Both the position numbers and the translations under genes were made by a program. 64,000 nt of DNA from positions 1,116,001 through 1,180,000 of the forward strand of contig NZ_JAWMWH010000001.1 of NCBI RefSeq assembly GCF_037546185.1, read 5' to 3'. Source of the DNA: Nicoliella lavandulae. GTDB taxonomy: Bacteria; Bacillota; Bacilli; Lactobacillales; Lactobacillaceae. Positions 41,189-50,529 of the stretch are shown here, piece by piece (position 1 is the stretch's first letter; each line of letters starts with the position of its first letter). Below the pieces are notes generated by a model that made no database searches, was not told the DNA's origin, and saw only the letters and a program-made list of their open reading frames with translations.

Positions 41189-42883
41189 TTGCTACAGGAA
41201 TTAAATATTAAAAATTTAGCGATTATTGATCATATTGACGTGAAATTTGAAGATCATATGACGGTCCTGACCGGTGAAACGGGGGCCGGAAAATCAATTA
41301 TCATGGATGCAATCGGATTATTGGCCGGGGGCCGGGGCTCAAAGTCATTGATTCGAACTGGTGCAGATAAACTAGTCTTACAGGGCCAGTTTGTGTTTCC
41401 TGCCGCTGGTTTAACCTATCAACTATTAGATGAGTTAGGGATTGAACATGAAGACGGCGGGGTCATTTTACAGCGTGAGATTTCACGGAGCGGCCGGAAT
41501 GTTTGTCGTATCAATGGGATGCTCGTTAATACGAATACATTAAAACGCGTGGGGCAAACCATTGTTGATATTGAGGGTCAACATGACCATCAAGAATTAT
41601 TAAGACCTGATCGACATTTACACTTACTAGATGAATTCATTGGAGATCCGGTTAAAAAAATCTTGGCACCGTATCAAACGACCTACCGACGGTTCAGAGA
41701 GTTAAAGCGCTTAGTTGATGATAAGAACAGTAATCAACAGCAATGGGCTCAACACATTGATATGTTGCAATTTCAGGTCAATGAAATTCAATCCGCTAAT
41801 TTACAGCCCAATGAAGAAGACGACCTAGTCAAAGAACGTGATCAGTTAAGAAACCATCAAAAGATTAGTGATGCGTTGAACAGTAGTTTGGTCCACATTA
41901 ATGGGGATGATACGATCAGTCCCTTAGATATGATCGGTGAAGCGATGGGGACCATGCAGTCGATCGAACAATATGATGATACTTATCAAACGATTAGTGC
42001 TGACTTGCAAAATGCTTATTATTCATTGCAGGATGCTGCGAACCAAATTGCCCATCAAACTGATTTACAAGAATTTGATGAGAACTGCTTGGCAGACATT
42101 GAAGCCCGTTTAGATCTAATTTATCAATTAAAGCGTAAGTATGGTGATTCGGTCACAGCCATCTTGGCATACTATCAAAAGATCACCCAAGAGTTAGCCG
42201 AGACCCAGGCTGATCAAGATAGCAGTAATGATTTAGATGCGCAATTGACTCAAACGGAGGCGAAGTTACAAACCCTAGGCGAGCAGTTAAGTCAGGTCAG
42301 ACATAGGGCGGCAGCTAAACTAGAACAAGCCATTCATCAGCAATTGGCGGATCTATATATGGCGCAGACCCGCTTTGAAGTAAAGTTCACACCACTAGCC
42401 GCCCATCAATACACGAGCCATGGAATTGAAAATGTTGAATTTTATGTTCAAACCAATCCCGGTGAAGGCTTTCATGAACTTGCCAAGAGTGCTTCCGGTG
42501 GGGAGCTATCCAGAATTATGTTGGCGCTAAAGACCATCTTTGTGAGCGCCCAGGGAATCACTTCGATTATTTTTGATGAAGTGGATACCGGCGTTAGTGG
42601 CCGGGTGGCTCAAGCGATGGCAGAAAAAATTAGTGCGATTGCTGAAACCGAACAAGTACTATGTATTACTCACTTACCGCAGGTAGCAGCCATTGGCGAT
42701 CATCACTACTTCATTGGGAAACAAGTTGATCACGACCGGACTAGAACCACGATCAAACGGTTGAATCATGACCAACAGGTCAAGGAACTATCCCGAATGC
42801 TTGCGGGGAAGAAGGTTACCCAATTAACGTTAGACCACGCTAGTGAAATGTTAAAGATGGCTTCTGAGAAGAAACATGTTTAA
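41189..42883 (+). CDS. recN: DNA repair protein RecN
   Basis: RecN is an SMC-like ATPase that gathers double-strand break ends. Walker A LTGETGAGKSIIMDAI lies near residue 29; a long coiled coil with many Q/D/L residues fills the middle; the signature SASGGELSRIMLALK and Walker B SIIFDEVDTGVSG follow in the C-terminal third. The 564 residues fit the family. The start is TTG, 8 nt after AGGGGGA. It is the last gene of the efp-recN block. Confidence 0.96.
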   Translation: MLQELNIKNLAIIDHIDVKFEDHMTVLTGETGAGKSIIMDAIGLLAGGRGSKSLIRTGADKLVLQGQFVFPAAGLTYQLLDELGIEHEDGGVILQREISRSGRNVCRINGMLVNTNTLKRVGQTIVDIEGQHDHQELLRPDRHLHLLDEFIGDPVKKILAPYQTTYRRFRELKRLVDDKNSNQQQWAQHIDMLQFQVNEIQSANLQPNEEDDLVKERDQLRNHQKISDALNSSLVHINGDDTISPLDMIGEAMGTMQSIEQYDDTYQTISADLQNAYYSLQDAANQIAHQTDLQEFDENCLADIEARLDLIYQLKRKYGDSVTAILAYYQKITQELAETQADQDSSNDLDAQLTQTEAKLQTLGEQLSQVRHRAAAKLEQAIHQQLADLYMAQTRFEVKFTPLAAHQYTSHGIENVEFYVQTNPGEGFHELAKSASGGELSRIMLALKTIFVSAQGITSIIFDEVDTGVSGRVAQAMAEKISAIAETEQVLCITHLPQVAAIGDHHYFIGKQVDHDRTRTTIKRLNHDQQVKELSRMLAGKKVTQLTLDHASEMLKMASEKKHV

Positions 42884-42890
42884 TAATGGG

Positions 42891-42921
42891 TTGATAAATT
42901 CTTAAAAAAAAGTAATAATAT
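42891..42921 (+). promoter_or_regulatory. Likely promoter of gmk-rpoZ
   Basis: TTGATA (42891-42896) is followed by an A/T-rich stretch with TAATAA (42913-42918, 16-bp spacer) or TAATAT (42916-42921). Which -10 is used is unclear. Confidence 0.5.
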
Positions 42922-42954
42922 AACTACTAGATTAATATTGAGGGGATAAATCAA

Positions 42955-43572
42955 ATGGCTAAAAAAGGAATGCTAATTGTGTTATCAGGACCTTCTGGGG
43001 TCGGCAAAGGAACGGTTAGAAAGGCCCTTTTCAATGAACCGGATGTTGATTTTCAATATTCGATTTCAATGACGACTAGACAACCACGTGAAGGCGAACA
43101 AAATGGGGTTGATTACTTCTTCGTTTCCAAAGAAGAATTTGAAGAAAAGATCAAGAACGGTGAAATGTTAGAATACGCTAAGTATGTTGATAACTACTAT
43201 GGCACCCCATTAGAATACGTGAACCAAACACTTGATTCTGGAAAAGACGTTTTTCTAGAAATCGAAGTGAACGGGGCAATGCAAGTACGGGCTAATTCAC
43301 CAGAAGGGGTCTTTGTATTTTTGACACCACCAGACCTATTAGAATTGAAGAACCGTTTAATCAGTCGGGGAACTGATGAAATGGACGTCATCAACAAGCG
43401 GATTCAAAAGGCAGTTGGTGAAATTAAGATGATGCGGAATTATGATTACGCCGTCTTGAACGATCAGGTGGAAAATGCCGTTGATAATATCAAAAACATC
43501 GTTCGCAGTGAACGCCTTAAGGTCAACCGCGTAATGCCAGATTATTTATCCATGTTAGGAGATGAAAATTAA
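42955..43572 (+). CDS. gmk: Guanylate kinase
   Basis: Gmk phosphorylates GMP to GDP. The P-loop [11 protein letters not shown] (residues 10-20), the GMP-binding [20 protein letters not shown] and the lid region are present; 205 residues is normal. GAGGGG lies 10 nt before the ATG. Its TAA overlaps the rpoZ ATG by one base, the usual gmk-rpoZ pairing. Confidence 0.97.
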   Translation: MAKKGMLIVLSGPSGVGKGTVRKALFNEPDVDFQYSISMTTRQPREGEQNGVDYFFVSKEEFEEKIKNGEMLEYAKYVDNYYGTPLEYVNQTLDSGKDVFLEIEVNGAMQVRANSPEGVFVFLTPPDLLELKNRLISRGTDEMDVINKRIQKAVGEIKMMRNYDYAVLNDQVENAVDNIKNIVRSERLKVNRVMPDYLSMLGDEN

Positions 43573-43766
43573 TGTTACTTTACCCATCAGTTGATAAACT
43601 ATTAACTCAAGTTAACTCTCGTTACTCATTAATCATGCTTGCTAGTAAGCGTGCGCACGAATTAGATGCCGGTGCTAAGCCACTGTTATCTAGTTACAAG
43701 TCCCAAAAGACAATTGGAAAAGCGTTCGAAGAAATTGCTGCAGGTGTAGTTAAGATTGATCGTTAG
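43572..43766 (+). CDS. rpoZ: RNA polymerase omega subunit
   Basis: The 64-residue protein has the omega core [28 protein letters not shown] and [15 protein letters not shown]. Omega binds beta' and helps polymerase assembly. The TAATG overlap with gmk indicates coupling. A terminator follows 17 nt after the stop. Confidence 0.96.
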   Translation: MLLYPSVDKLLTQVNSRYSLIMLASKRAHELDAGAKPLLSSYKSQKTIGKAFEEIAAGVVKIDR

Positions 43767-43783
43767 ACAAATTGCTTGATTCT

Positions 43784-43816
43784 AAAAACCTTTGTGAATT
43801 TCACAAGGGCTTTTTT
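43784..43816 (+). terminator. Terminator after rpoZ
   Basis: Stem CCTTTGTGA/TCACAAGGG with loop ATT, flanked by A5 and T6. Confidence 0.88.
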
Positions 43817-43833
43817 AATATTGGGAGGTTTAA

Positions 43834-45042
43834 ATGTTCGAAAATCTAAATGTTGCGCTATACGTTACCGGTAGCATTGCTGCCTACAAAAGTTTAATGT
43901 TTACGCGGTTATTAGTTAAGGCGGGGGCCAACGTCCGGGTTTTAATGACCGATGGGGCTCGCCAATTCATTCAACCACTAAGCTTTCAAGCATTGGCTAA
44001 ACACGATGTGATCACTACTGATACCGATGGGATGCATGCTGATCAAATTACCCACATTGAATTAGCCCAATGGACCCAACTGGCGATTATGATGCCAGCC
44101 GATGCCAATACAATTGCCAAGGTAGCCAATGGATTAGCAGATAATGAAGTCACGACCACTTGGTTAGCCACTAGTGCACCTAAGGTCGTGGTGCCTGCTA
44201 TGAATGATCAAATGTTGGCCAATCCTGCAACGCAACGAAATATTGATACGTTAAAACACGATGGGGTCACGTTGATTGATCCAACGGTCGGCTTTTTAGC
44301 AGAAGGATATCAAGCCAAGGGCCGAATGGCTGAGCCAGAAGATGTGTTGGCGCAAGTTGAATTAATGTTAATTAAATTAAATCCGGATGCCCCATTGAAA
44401 CATCGAAAAATCTTGGTCACTGCCGGTGGGACCCGCCAACCATTAGACCCAGTGCGATTCATTACTAATTCATCGTCTGGTAAGATGGGCATCGCCATTG
44501 CTAAAGCAGCCCAACGCATGGGAGCGGACGTAACACTGATAGCGGCAGATGTAAAGATTGCGCTGCCATTAGGGATGCGAATCGTGCGAGTGACGACCAG
44601 TGCAGAACTATGTTCGACTGTGTTAAAATTAATGCCGGAAAACGATGGGTTAATCATGACGGCTGCCGTTGCTGATTTTGAGCCAATAACGGTAGCAGAC
44701 CATAAAATTAAAAAACAACAGCAAAGTGGTGAATTTACGCTGCAGTTCCGCGAAGCAACTGATATTTTAAAGGCCGTGGCGAAGATTAAGCGCCCCGACC
44801 AATTCACGGTCGGCTTTGCTGCTGAAACGAATGATTTAAAAGCGAATGCGGCTAAAAAATTAGCGGACAAGGGCTTGGACCTATTGGTCGCTAACGACGT
44901 CTCTAACCCAAAGATCGGGTTCAGTAGTGATGATAATCAAGTGACGTTCTTGCGCCCCCATGCAGCGCCCATTCAAACCCCTGTATTGCCTAAAGCTGCG
45001 ATTGCAGAGCGGTTAATGCAATTAGTTGTTGATCTTAAGTAG
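43834..45042 (+). CDS. coaBC: Bifunctional phosphopantothenoylcysteine decarboxylase/synthase
   Basis: CoaBC makes phosphopantetheine from phosphopantothenate and cysteine. The N-terminal flavodoxin-like decarboxylase has TGSIAAYK, the active-site HIELA and PAMNDQM; the C-terminal synthase begins near KILVTAGGTRQPLDPVRFITNSSSGKMG and has KIKK and VGFAAET. The 402 residues match the fused enzyme. GGGAGG precedes the ATG by 6 nt. priA starts 17 nt downstream; no separate promoter is obvious. Confidence 0.95.
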   Translation: MFENLNVALYVTGSIAAYKSLMFTRLLVKAGANVRVLMTDGARQFIQPLSFQALAKHDVITTDTDGMHADQITHIELAQWTQLAIMMPADANTIAKVANGLADNEVTTTWLATSAPKVVVPAMNDQMLANPATQRNIDTLKHDGVTLIDPTVGFLAEGYQAKGRMAEPEDVLAQVELMLIKLNPDAPLKHRKILVTAGGTRQPLDPVRFITNSSSGKMGIAIAKAAQRMGADVTLIAADVKIALPLGMRIVRVTTSAELCSTVLKLMPENDGLIMTAAVADFEPITVADHKIKKQQQSGEFTLQFREATDILKAVAKIKRPDQFTVGFAAETNDLKANAAKKLADKGLDLLVANDVSNPKIGFSSDDNQVTFLRPHAAPIQTPVLPKAAIAERLMQLVVDLK

Positions 45043-45059
45043 AAAGGAAGCGATGTCGC

Positions 45060-47471
45060 GTGCAATTTGCCCAGGTATTAGTAGATGTCCCAACGATGCA
45101 AACGGATAAGCCATTTACTTATCAAGTGCCAGCTCAACTGGCTGGTGATTTAAAACTAGGGATGCGAGTCATCGTACCGTTTGGGCGTGGTAAACGTAAA
45201 ATTCAAGGCTTTATTGTTGGTTTTAGTGACCACGTTGACTTTAAGGGCCCGGTAAAACCGATCAGTGCCATTATTGATCCCAATCCGGTCGTTAACGATG
45301 AAATGTTAAAACTATCGGCATGGCTCGCCCAGACGACCTTTTCATTTCGGATTAGCTGTGTATTGACCATGCTACCTAGCGTAATGCGCGCTAAGGCTAA
45401 GAAGGTCCTCCAACGAACGGATGGGGAACTCCCAGCCGCCTTGCAGGCCTTATTTGGTGACCATGAACAAATTGAATTTGACCAAGCTGCATTGAGTGAT
45501 GAACAAACGAAGCTCATTTTAAAGGCCGTTCAAGCGGGACAACTAAGCGTCGATTACGTCGTTAAGAACCATGCTAAACCAAAGCTGATCACTAAAGTCC
45601 AGGCTCACTTGGGACAACCCCAATTACAAAAGATATTGGATCAGGTCGCAAAAAATGCGGTCGCCCAGCAAAAGCTATTGCGGTGGTTGATCGATCATCC
45701 TAAGGATGCCATTGCTCAGCCAACATTGATTAAAACGCTTGGCATTAACGCGTCAACGATTAAGACAGCGGCCCAAAAGGGGTGGGTGACTCAATCGACG
45801 GTAGAAGCACTGCGGAATCCCTATCAAAAGCCGATTCAAAAGAATTACCCACTTCAATTAAATGCGGATCAACAAAATGCAGTGGATCACATTGCAGATT
45901 CGATTCACAATGATAATGCCAAAGTGTACTTATTAGAAGGGGTAACTGGTTCGGGGAAAACAGAAGTTTACTTGCAGGCAATGCAAAAGGCATTAGCAGC
46001 TGGTAAAACGGCATTAATGTTAGTTCCTGAAATCGCTTTGACCCCCCAAATGGTCAATCGAGTAAAGGGACGGTTTGGCAACCTCGTGGCAATGTTGCAT
46101 AGTGGCTTGTCAATGGGTGAGAAGTATGATGAGTGGCGACGAATTGATCAGGGGGATGCTAAGGTCGTCGTGGGAGCTCGTTCAGCTGTGTTTGCCCCGT
46201 TACAAAATATTGGAATAATCATTATGGATGAAGAACACGATAGTAGTTACAAACAAGAAGACACCCCGCGGTATAGCACCCGTGAAGTAGCGAAGTGGCG
46301 GGGACAATATAACCATTGTCCGGTCGTATTGGGTAGTGCTACGCCATCGCTTGAATCCAGGGCCAGGGCTAGTAAACATGTGTATGAGTTATTAATGCTA
46401 CCCCATCGAATCAACAACCAGGCCTTACCAGCAGTCCACATTGTCGATATGCGTAATGAAATGGCCAATAATGTGACTAGTGACTTTTCACAATCACTAG
46501 TGGATGCAATTAAACTACGACTGGCACGTAAGGAACAAACGGTGTTGATGTTGAATCGCCGGGGTTATTCTGCTTTCCTATTGTGTCGTGATTGTGGATT
46601 TGTTTTAAAATGCCCTAATTGTGATATCTCATTAACGGTGCATTTAAAGGGCCATCAAATGCAGTGTCACTATTGTGGGTATGAACAACCAATCCCTAAT
46701 GTGTGTCCAAATTGTCAGGGGCACCACCTCCGGACGTTTGGGACCGGGACGGAAAAAGTGGAACAAGAGTTGAACCAGATTCTGCCTGATGCTAGGGTAA
46801 TTAGAATGGATGTCGATACGACCAAGCGTAAGGGCGCCCATGAAAAGCTGCTGGCTCGCTTTGGCAGTGGGCAAGCTGATATTTTACTGGGGACTCAAAT
46901 GATCGCTAAGGGACTAGACTTTCCAAACGTAACGTTGGTCGGTGTTTTAAATGCAGACACATCACTAGAGTTACCCGACTTTAGAGCAAATGAAAAGACA
47001 TTTCAGCTATTGACCCAAGTTAGTGGGCGGGCCGGTCGGGCTGATAAAGCCGGCTCAGTTTACATTCAAACGTTCAATCCGGATAGTCAAGCCATTCAAC
47101 TGGCTAAGACGCAGGACTATGAACAGTTTTATCGTTCTGAAATGAGGTTACGGCACTTGGCTAATTATCCGCCATACTTTTTTACGATTCGGGTGACTGC
47201 TAGTGCGACCTATGAAAATCAAGCTGCCGGAACCATCTATCAGATCGCAAACTTCTTAAACGGCGCGTTGACGAATCGCAATATTATTTTAGGCCCGACG
47301 CCATCTGCGATTACTAGGGTCAATAATAAGTACTACTATCAATTAATAATTAAATATAAACATGAGCCTAATTTGCAATCAGCATTAGAGACCGTTTTAA
47401 ATAAATATCAAAGTGCGACTCGGCATGGAATCTATATTTCGATTGATCCGGAACCAGTCAGCTTTATGTAA
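45060..47471 (+). CDS. priA: Primosomal protein N' (replication restart helicase PriA)
   Basis: PriA reloads the replisome at stalled forks. An N-terminal DNA-binding domain is followed by a helicase core with Walker A GVTGSGKTEVYLQ (about residue 295), Walker B IIMDEEHDSSYKQ, a zinc-binding cluster of eight cysteines (CRDCG..CPNC..CHYCG..CPNC, about residues 507-550) and helicase motifs ending VSGRAGRADK. The 803 residues are normal. The GTG start was chosen because AAAGGAAG lies 9 nt before it and the nearby ATG at 45053 is out of frame. fmt follows 13 nt after its stop. Confidence 0.96.
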   Translation: MQFAQVLVDVPTMQTDKPFTYQVPAQLAGDLKLGMRVIVPFGRGKRKIQGFIVGFSDHVDFKGPVKPISAIIDPNPVVNDEMLKLSAWLAQTTFSFRISCVLTMLPSVMRAKAKKVLQRTDGELPAALQALFGDHEQIEFDQAALSDEQTKLILKAVQAGQLSVDYVVKNHAKPKLITKVQAHLGQPQLQKILDQVAKNAVAQQKLLRWLIDHPKDAIAQPTLIKTLGINASTIKTAAQKGWVTQSTVEALRNPYQKPIQKNYPLQLNADQQNAVDHIADSIHNDNAKVYLLEGVTGSGKTEVYLQAMQKALAAGKTALMLVPEIALTPQMVNRVKGRFGNLVAMLHSGLSMGEKYDEWRRIDQGDAKVVVGARSAVFAPLQNIGIIIMDEEHDSSYKQEDTPRYSTREVAKWRGQYNHCPVVLGSATPSLESRARASKHVYELLMLPHRINNQALPAVHIVDMRNEMANNVTSDFSQSLVDAIKLRLARKEQTVLMLNRRGYSAFLLCRDCGFVLKCPNCDISLTVHLKGHQMQCHYCGYEQPIPNVCPNCQGHHLRTFGTGTEKVEQELNQILPDARVIRMDVDTTKRKGAHEKLLARFGSGQADILLGTQMIAKGLDFPNVTLVGVLNADTSLELPDFRANEKTFQLLTQVSGRAGRADKAGSVYIQTFNPDSQAIQLAKTQDYEQFYRSEMRLRHLANYPPYFFTIRVTASATYENQAAGTIYQIANFLNGALTNRNIILGPTPSAITRVNNKYYYQLIIKYKHEPNLQSALETVLNKYQSATRHGIYISIDPEPVSFM

Positions 47472-47484
47472 GGAGATTTTAATT

Positions 47485-48435
47485 ATGCCATCAGTTGTTT
47501 TTATGGGGACGCCCCAATTCAGTGTACCAATTTTAAAAGGATTAGTTACTGCCGATTACGATGTATTAGCGGTAGTGACCCAACCAGACCGTCCGGTGGG
47601 ACGGAAACGGGTGTTGACCGCTTCACCAGTTAAACAAGCTGCTGAAGAGTTAGCCATTCCAGTGCTCCAACCAGAAAAAATCAGTGGGAGTCCTGAAATG
47701 CAAAAAATTATTGACCTGCAGCCAGACTTTATCGTAACGGCTGCATTCGGTCAGTTCTTACCAGATGCCTTGTTAGCTGCTGCTAAAGTTGCTGCGGTCA
47801 ATGTTCATGGTTCATTACTACCTAAGTACCGGGGCGGTGCGCCGGTTCAATATGCCATTATGAATGGGGACCAAGAAACTGGGATTTCAATTATGTACAT
47901 GGTCAAACAAATGGATGCGGGGGATGTGATTGCCCAACGAGCCATTCCAATTCAAGCCACTGATGATACGGCATCCATGTTCGATAAGCTCAGCATCTTA
48001 GGCCGTGACATGCTATTGGATGTCTTACCAGCCCTAAGTGCGGGCACTGCTAAAGCAGTACCCCAAGATCCAGCTAAGGTCGTCTTTTCACCTACGATTA
48101 AGCGCAGTGAAGAACGATTAGACTTTAATCAACCAGCGGCGTTAGTAGATGCCAAGGTGCGGGCATTACGCCCCGACCCTAGTGCCTATACTGATTTAAA
48201 TGGCAAACGGACTAAGGTATGGCAAACAACACCCTTAGATGAAACAACTACGCAGGCGCCAGGAACAGTGGTGGCCAAAACCAAAAAACAACTAACGATT
48301 GCAGCTGGCCAAGGAACCGTATTACAACTCGATGTAATTCAACCAGCCGGTAAACCAAAGCAAAAGATTAATGACTATTTAAATGGTGCTGGTCAAAATA
48401 TTCAAGTTGGGGAGCAAGTAATAACCAATGACTAA
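47485..48435 (+). CDS. fmt: Methionyl-tRNA formyltransferase
   Basis: Fmt formylates initiator Met-tRNA with 10-formyl-THF. The core motif VNVHGSLLPKYRGGAPVQYAI with the catalytic Asn/His and the downstream Asp in KQMDAGDVI are visible. The open frame extends into priA, but the ATG at 47485 follows AAGGAG by about 9 nt and gives the family start MPSVVFMGTPQFSVPIL and 316 residues. The last 8 nt overlap rsmB. Confidence 0.96.
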   Translation: MPSVVFMGTPQFSVPILKGLVTADYDVLAVVTQPDRPVGRKRVLTASPVKQAAEELAIPVLQPEKISGSPEMQKIIDLQPDFIVTAAFGQFLPDALLAAAKVAAVNVHGSLLPKYRGGAPVQYAIMNGDQETGISIMYMVKQMDAGDVIAQRAIPIQATDDTASMFDKLSILGRDMLLDVLPALSAGTAKAVPQDPAKVVFSPTIKRSEERLDFNQPAALVDAKVRALRPDPSAYTDLNGKRTKVWQTTPLDETTTQAPGTVVAKTKKQLTIAAGQGTVLQLDVIQPAGKPKQKINDYLNGAGQNIQVGEQVITND

Positions 48436-49774
48436 AACTAATAATCCCCGCCAATTGGCGGTTGAAACCCTTACCAAAATTGAACAGGGTGCATATTCGA
48501 GCTTACAGTTAAACCAAGTAATTCAAAACAGTCAAATTGATGAACGGGACGTGAACCTATTAACGAACATTGTTTATGGGGTCTTACAACATAAACTAAC
48601 GTTAACAGCCCAGATTAAGCCATTCATTAAAAATCCAAAGAAGGTCCAACCATGGGTGATCGAGCTGCTTAAAACGGCAGTTTATCAATTAGAATACTTA
48701 AATCGTATCCCCAAGCGGGCGGTATTTAATGAAACGATCAATATCGCTAAGCATCTGGGACACGATGGGATTCGTAAAATGGTCACTGGAATCCTCCATC
48801 AAATGGACCGTAGTGGACTGATGAATCCGGCGCATATCAAAGATCCATTAGAACGCTTAGTAATGGAATACAGTGTTCCTAAGTGGATTATTGAACAGCT
48901 AATCGAGCAAGTGGGCATTGATAAGACCACGACGATTTTAGCCTCGCTCAACCAACCGGCTAAGCAATCGGTCCGGATCAACACGGCTTTGATCGATCGG
49001 GATACATTGATCGATCAACTCACTGCCGAAGGGTATCAGGTTGAACCAAGCCCATTAGCGGCAGATGGGTTGATTCTAACTGGACGGTCCGCCAACGCAG
49101 CTAAGGAATTTAAAACTGGTGAATTAACGATTCAAGATGAAAGTGCGATGTTACCGGTAGAAACGATGCCGATCAAACCCGATCAATTGATTTTAGATGC
49201 CTGTTCAGCCCCGGGTGGTAAAACGACGCAGATTGCCGAACAATTATCGTTGCAACACTCTGGTCAAGTCGTGGCGCTAGATTTACATGAAAGCCGGTTA
49301 AAACAAGTGGTTAAAAATGCGAAACGGATGCATTTAAATGATTATATTACCACTAAGGCTTTGGACGCCCGTAAGTTAGACCAAGTTTATGCTGATGAGA
49401 CCTTCAATCAAATTTTAGTGGATGCGCCATGTTCTGGGTTAGGCTTGATGCGTCGTAAACCAGAAATTAGATATGAAAAAACGAGCCAAGATATTGAACA
49501 ATTAGCTACGATTCAATTGGCCATCTTAAATGCAATTGCGCCTAAATTAAAAGTAGGTGGGCAATTAACCTACAGTACTTGTACCATCATTGATCAAGAG
49601 AATCATGATGTATTAGTGGCATTTTTAGCCCAACATCCTGAGTTTAAGCTAGTGCCGATCAAATTAGCCCACGTTAGTAGTGCCAGTGGGGAATTACGCA
49701 TCTATCCAGATGATTTCGATTCAGATGGCTTTTTTGTGGCGAACTTAGTTAAAACGGAGGCTAGCGCTTCATGA
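48428..49774 (+). CDS. rsmB: 16S rRNA (cytosine-967-C5)-methyltransferase
   Basis: RsmB (Sun) has an N-terminal NusB-like RNA-binding domain (VETLTKIEQGAYSSLQLN...) and a C-terminal methyltransferase with SAM motif LDACSAPGGKTTQI, the DAPCSGLG motif and STCTI, which holds the second catalytic cysteine. The 448 residues fit. It overlaps fmt by 8 nt and stp by 4 nt (ATGA), so it is embedded in a coupled operon. Confidence 0.95.
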   Translation: MTKTNNPRQLAVETLTKIEQGAYSSLQLNQVIQNSQIDERDVNLLTNIVYGVLQHKLTLTAQIKPFIKNPKKVQPWVIELLKTAVYQLEYLNRIPKRAVFNETINIAKHLGHDGIRKMVTGILHQMDRSGLMNPAHIKDPLERLVMEYSVPKWIIEQLIEQVGIDKTTTILASLNQPAKQSVRINTALIDRDTLIDQLTAEGYQVEPSPLAADGLILTGRSANAAKEFKTGELTIQDESAMLPVETMPIKPDQLILDACSAPGGKTTQIAEQLSLQHSGQVVALDLHESRLKQVVKNAKRMHLNDYITTKALDARKLDQVYADETFNQILVDAPCSGLGLMRRKPEIRYEKTSQDIEQLATIQLAILNAIAPKLKVGGQLTYSTCTIIDQENHDVLVAFLAQHPEFKLVPIKLAHVSSASGELRIYPDDFDSDGFFVANLVKTEASAS

Positions 49775-50529
49775 AATTAAACGTTGCATATGAAAGTTCA
49801 ATTGGTAGGGTCAGACAAAAAAATGAGGACAACGCCGCTTATTTTTACGATGACCAAGATCATCTCTTGGCAATCGTTGCCGATGGGATTGGTGGCAATC
49901 GCGCTGGTGAAGTGGCATCCAAAATGGCTGTCGATGGAATTGGAAAGCATTTTAAGACCCAATCCGTGACGCCAGGGAATGTGACCCAATGGTTCACAGA
50001 ACAAATCAATCAGCAAAATCAAGAAATTTTAGGGATCTCTAAGCAACATCAGCAACTAAAAGGGATGGGCACAACCTTTGTGGGGGTCATTTTATTTGAT
50101 CATCAGTTTATGGTCTGCAATATTGGCGATAGTCGCGGTTATTTATACCGCGATCATCGTTTACAACAATTGACCATTGATCATTCATACGTCAATGAAC
50201 TCTTACGGGCTGGTAAAATTTCTAAGGAAGAACTGGCCACATCACCATACAAGCACGTAATTGTGCGGAGCCTAGGCATTTCTGAACAGGCCGAACCATC
50301 GATTGATCAAGGCTCCATTCATCTGCATGATCAATTTTTATTGTGTAGTGATGGGCTAACTGATCTAGTATCCGACTCCATTATTAAATTAATTTTGGAA
50401 TCAAGTCGCACCGTGCATGAAAAGTGTCAAAAGCTAGTTGAACTTGCGAACCAAAATGGGGGCACGGACAACATTACCGTGTTGATTTCAGAAGTCGCTG
50501 CTGACCAAGGAGTTGATAATAATGATTAA
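49771..50529 (+). CDS. stp: PP2C-family Ser/Thr protein phosphatase
   Basis: Stp (PrpC) removes phosphates placed by PrkC. The 252-residue protein has the metal-binding motifs GRVRQKNEDN, VADGIGGNRAGE, CNIGDSRGYLYR, LLCSDGLTDLV and GGTDNITV. It is cytoplasmic, with no membrane segment. It overlaps rsmB and prkC, which keeps kinase and phosphatase in one transcript. Confidence 0.96.
   Translation: MKLNVAYESSIGRVRQKNEDNAAYFYDDQDHLLAIVADGIGGNRAGEVASKMAVDGIGKHFKTQSVTPGNVTQWFTEQINQQNQEILGISKQHQQLKGMGTTFVGVILFDHQFMVCNIGDSRGYLYRDHRLQQLTIDHSYVNELLRAGKISKEELATSPYKHVIVRSLGISEQAEPSIDQGSIHLHDQFLLCSDGLTDLVSDSIIKLILESSRTVHEKCQKLVELANQNGGTDNITVLISEVAADQGVDNND

Noticed and set aside
44310..44870. 186-codon minus-strand ORF opposite coaBC
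   Set aside because: It is a shadow of a well-supported gene with conserved motifs and has no ribosome binding site.
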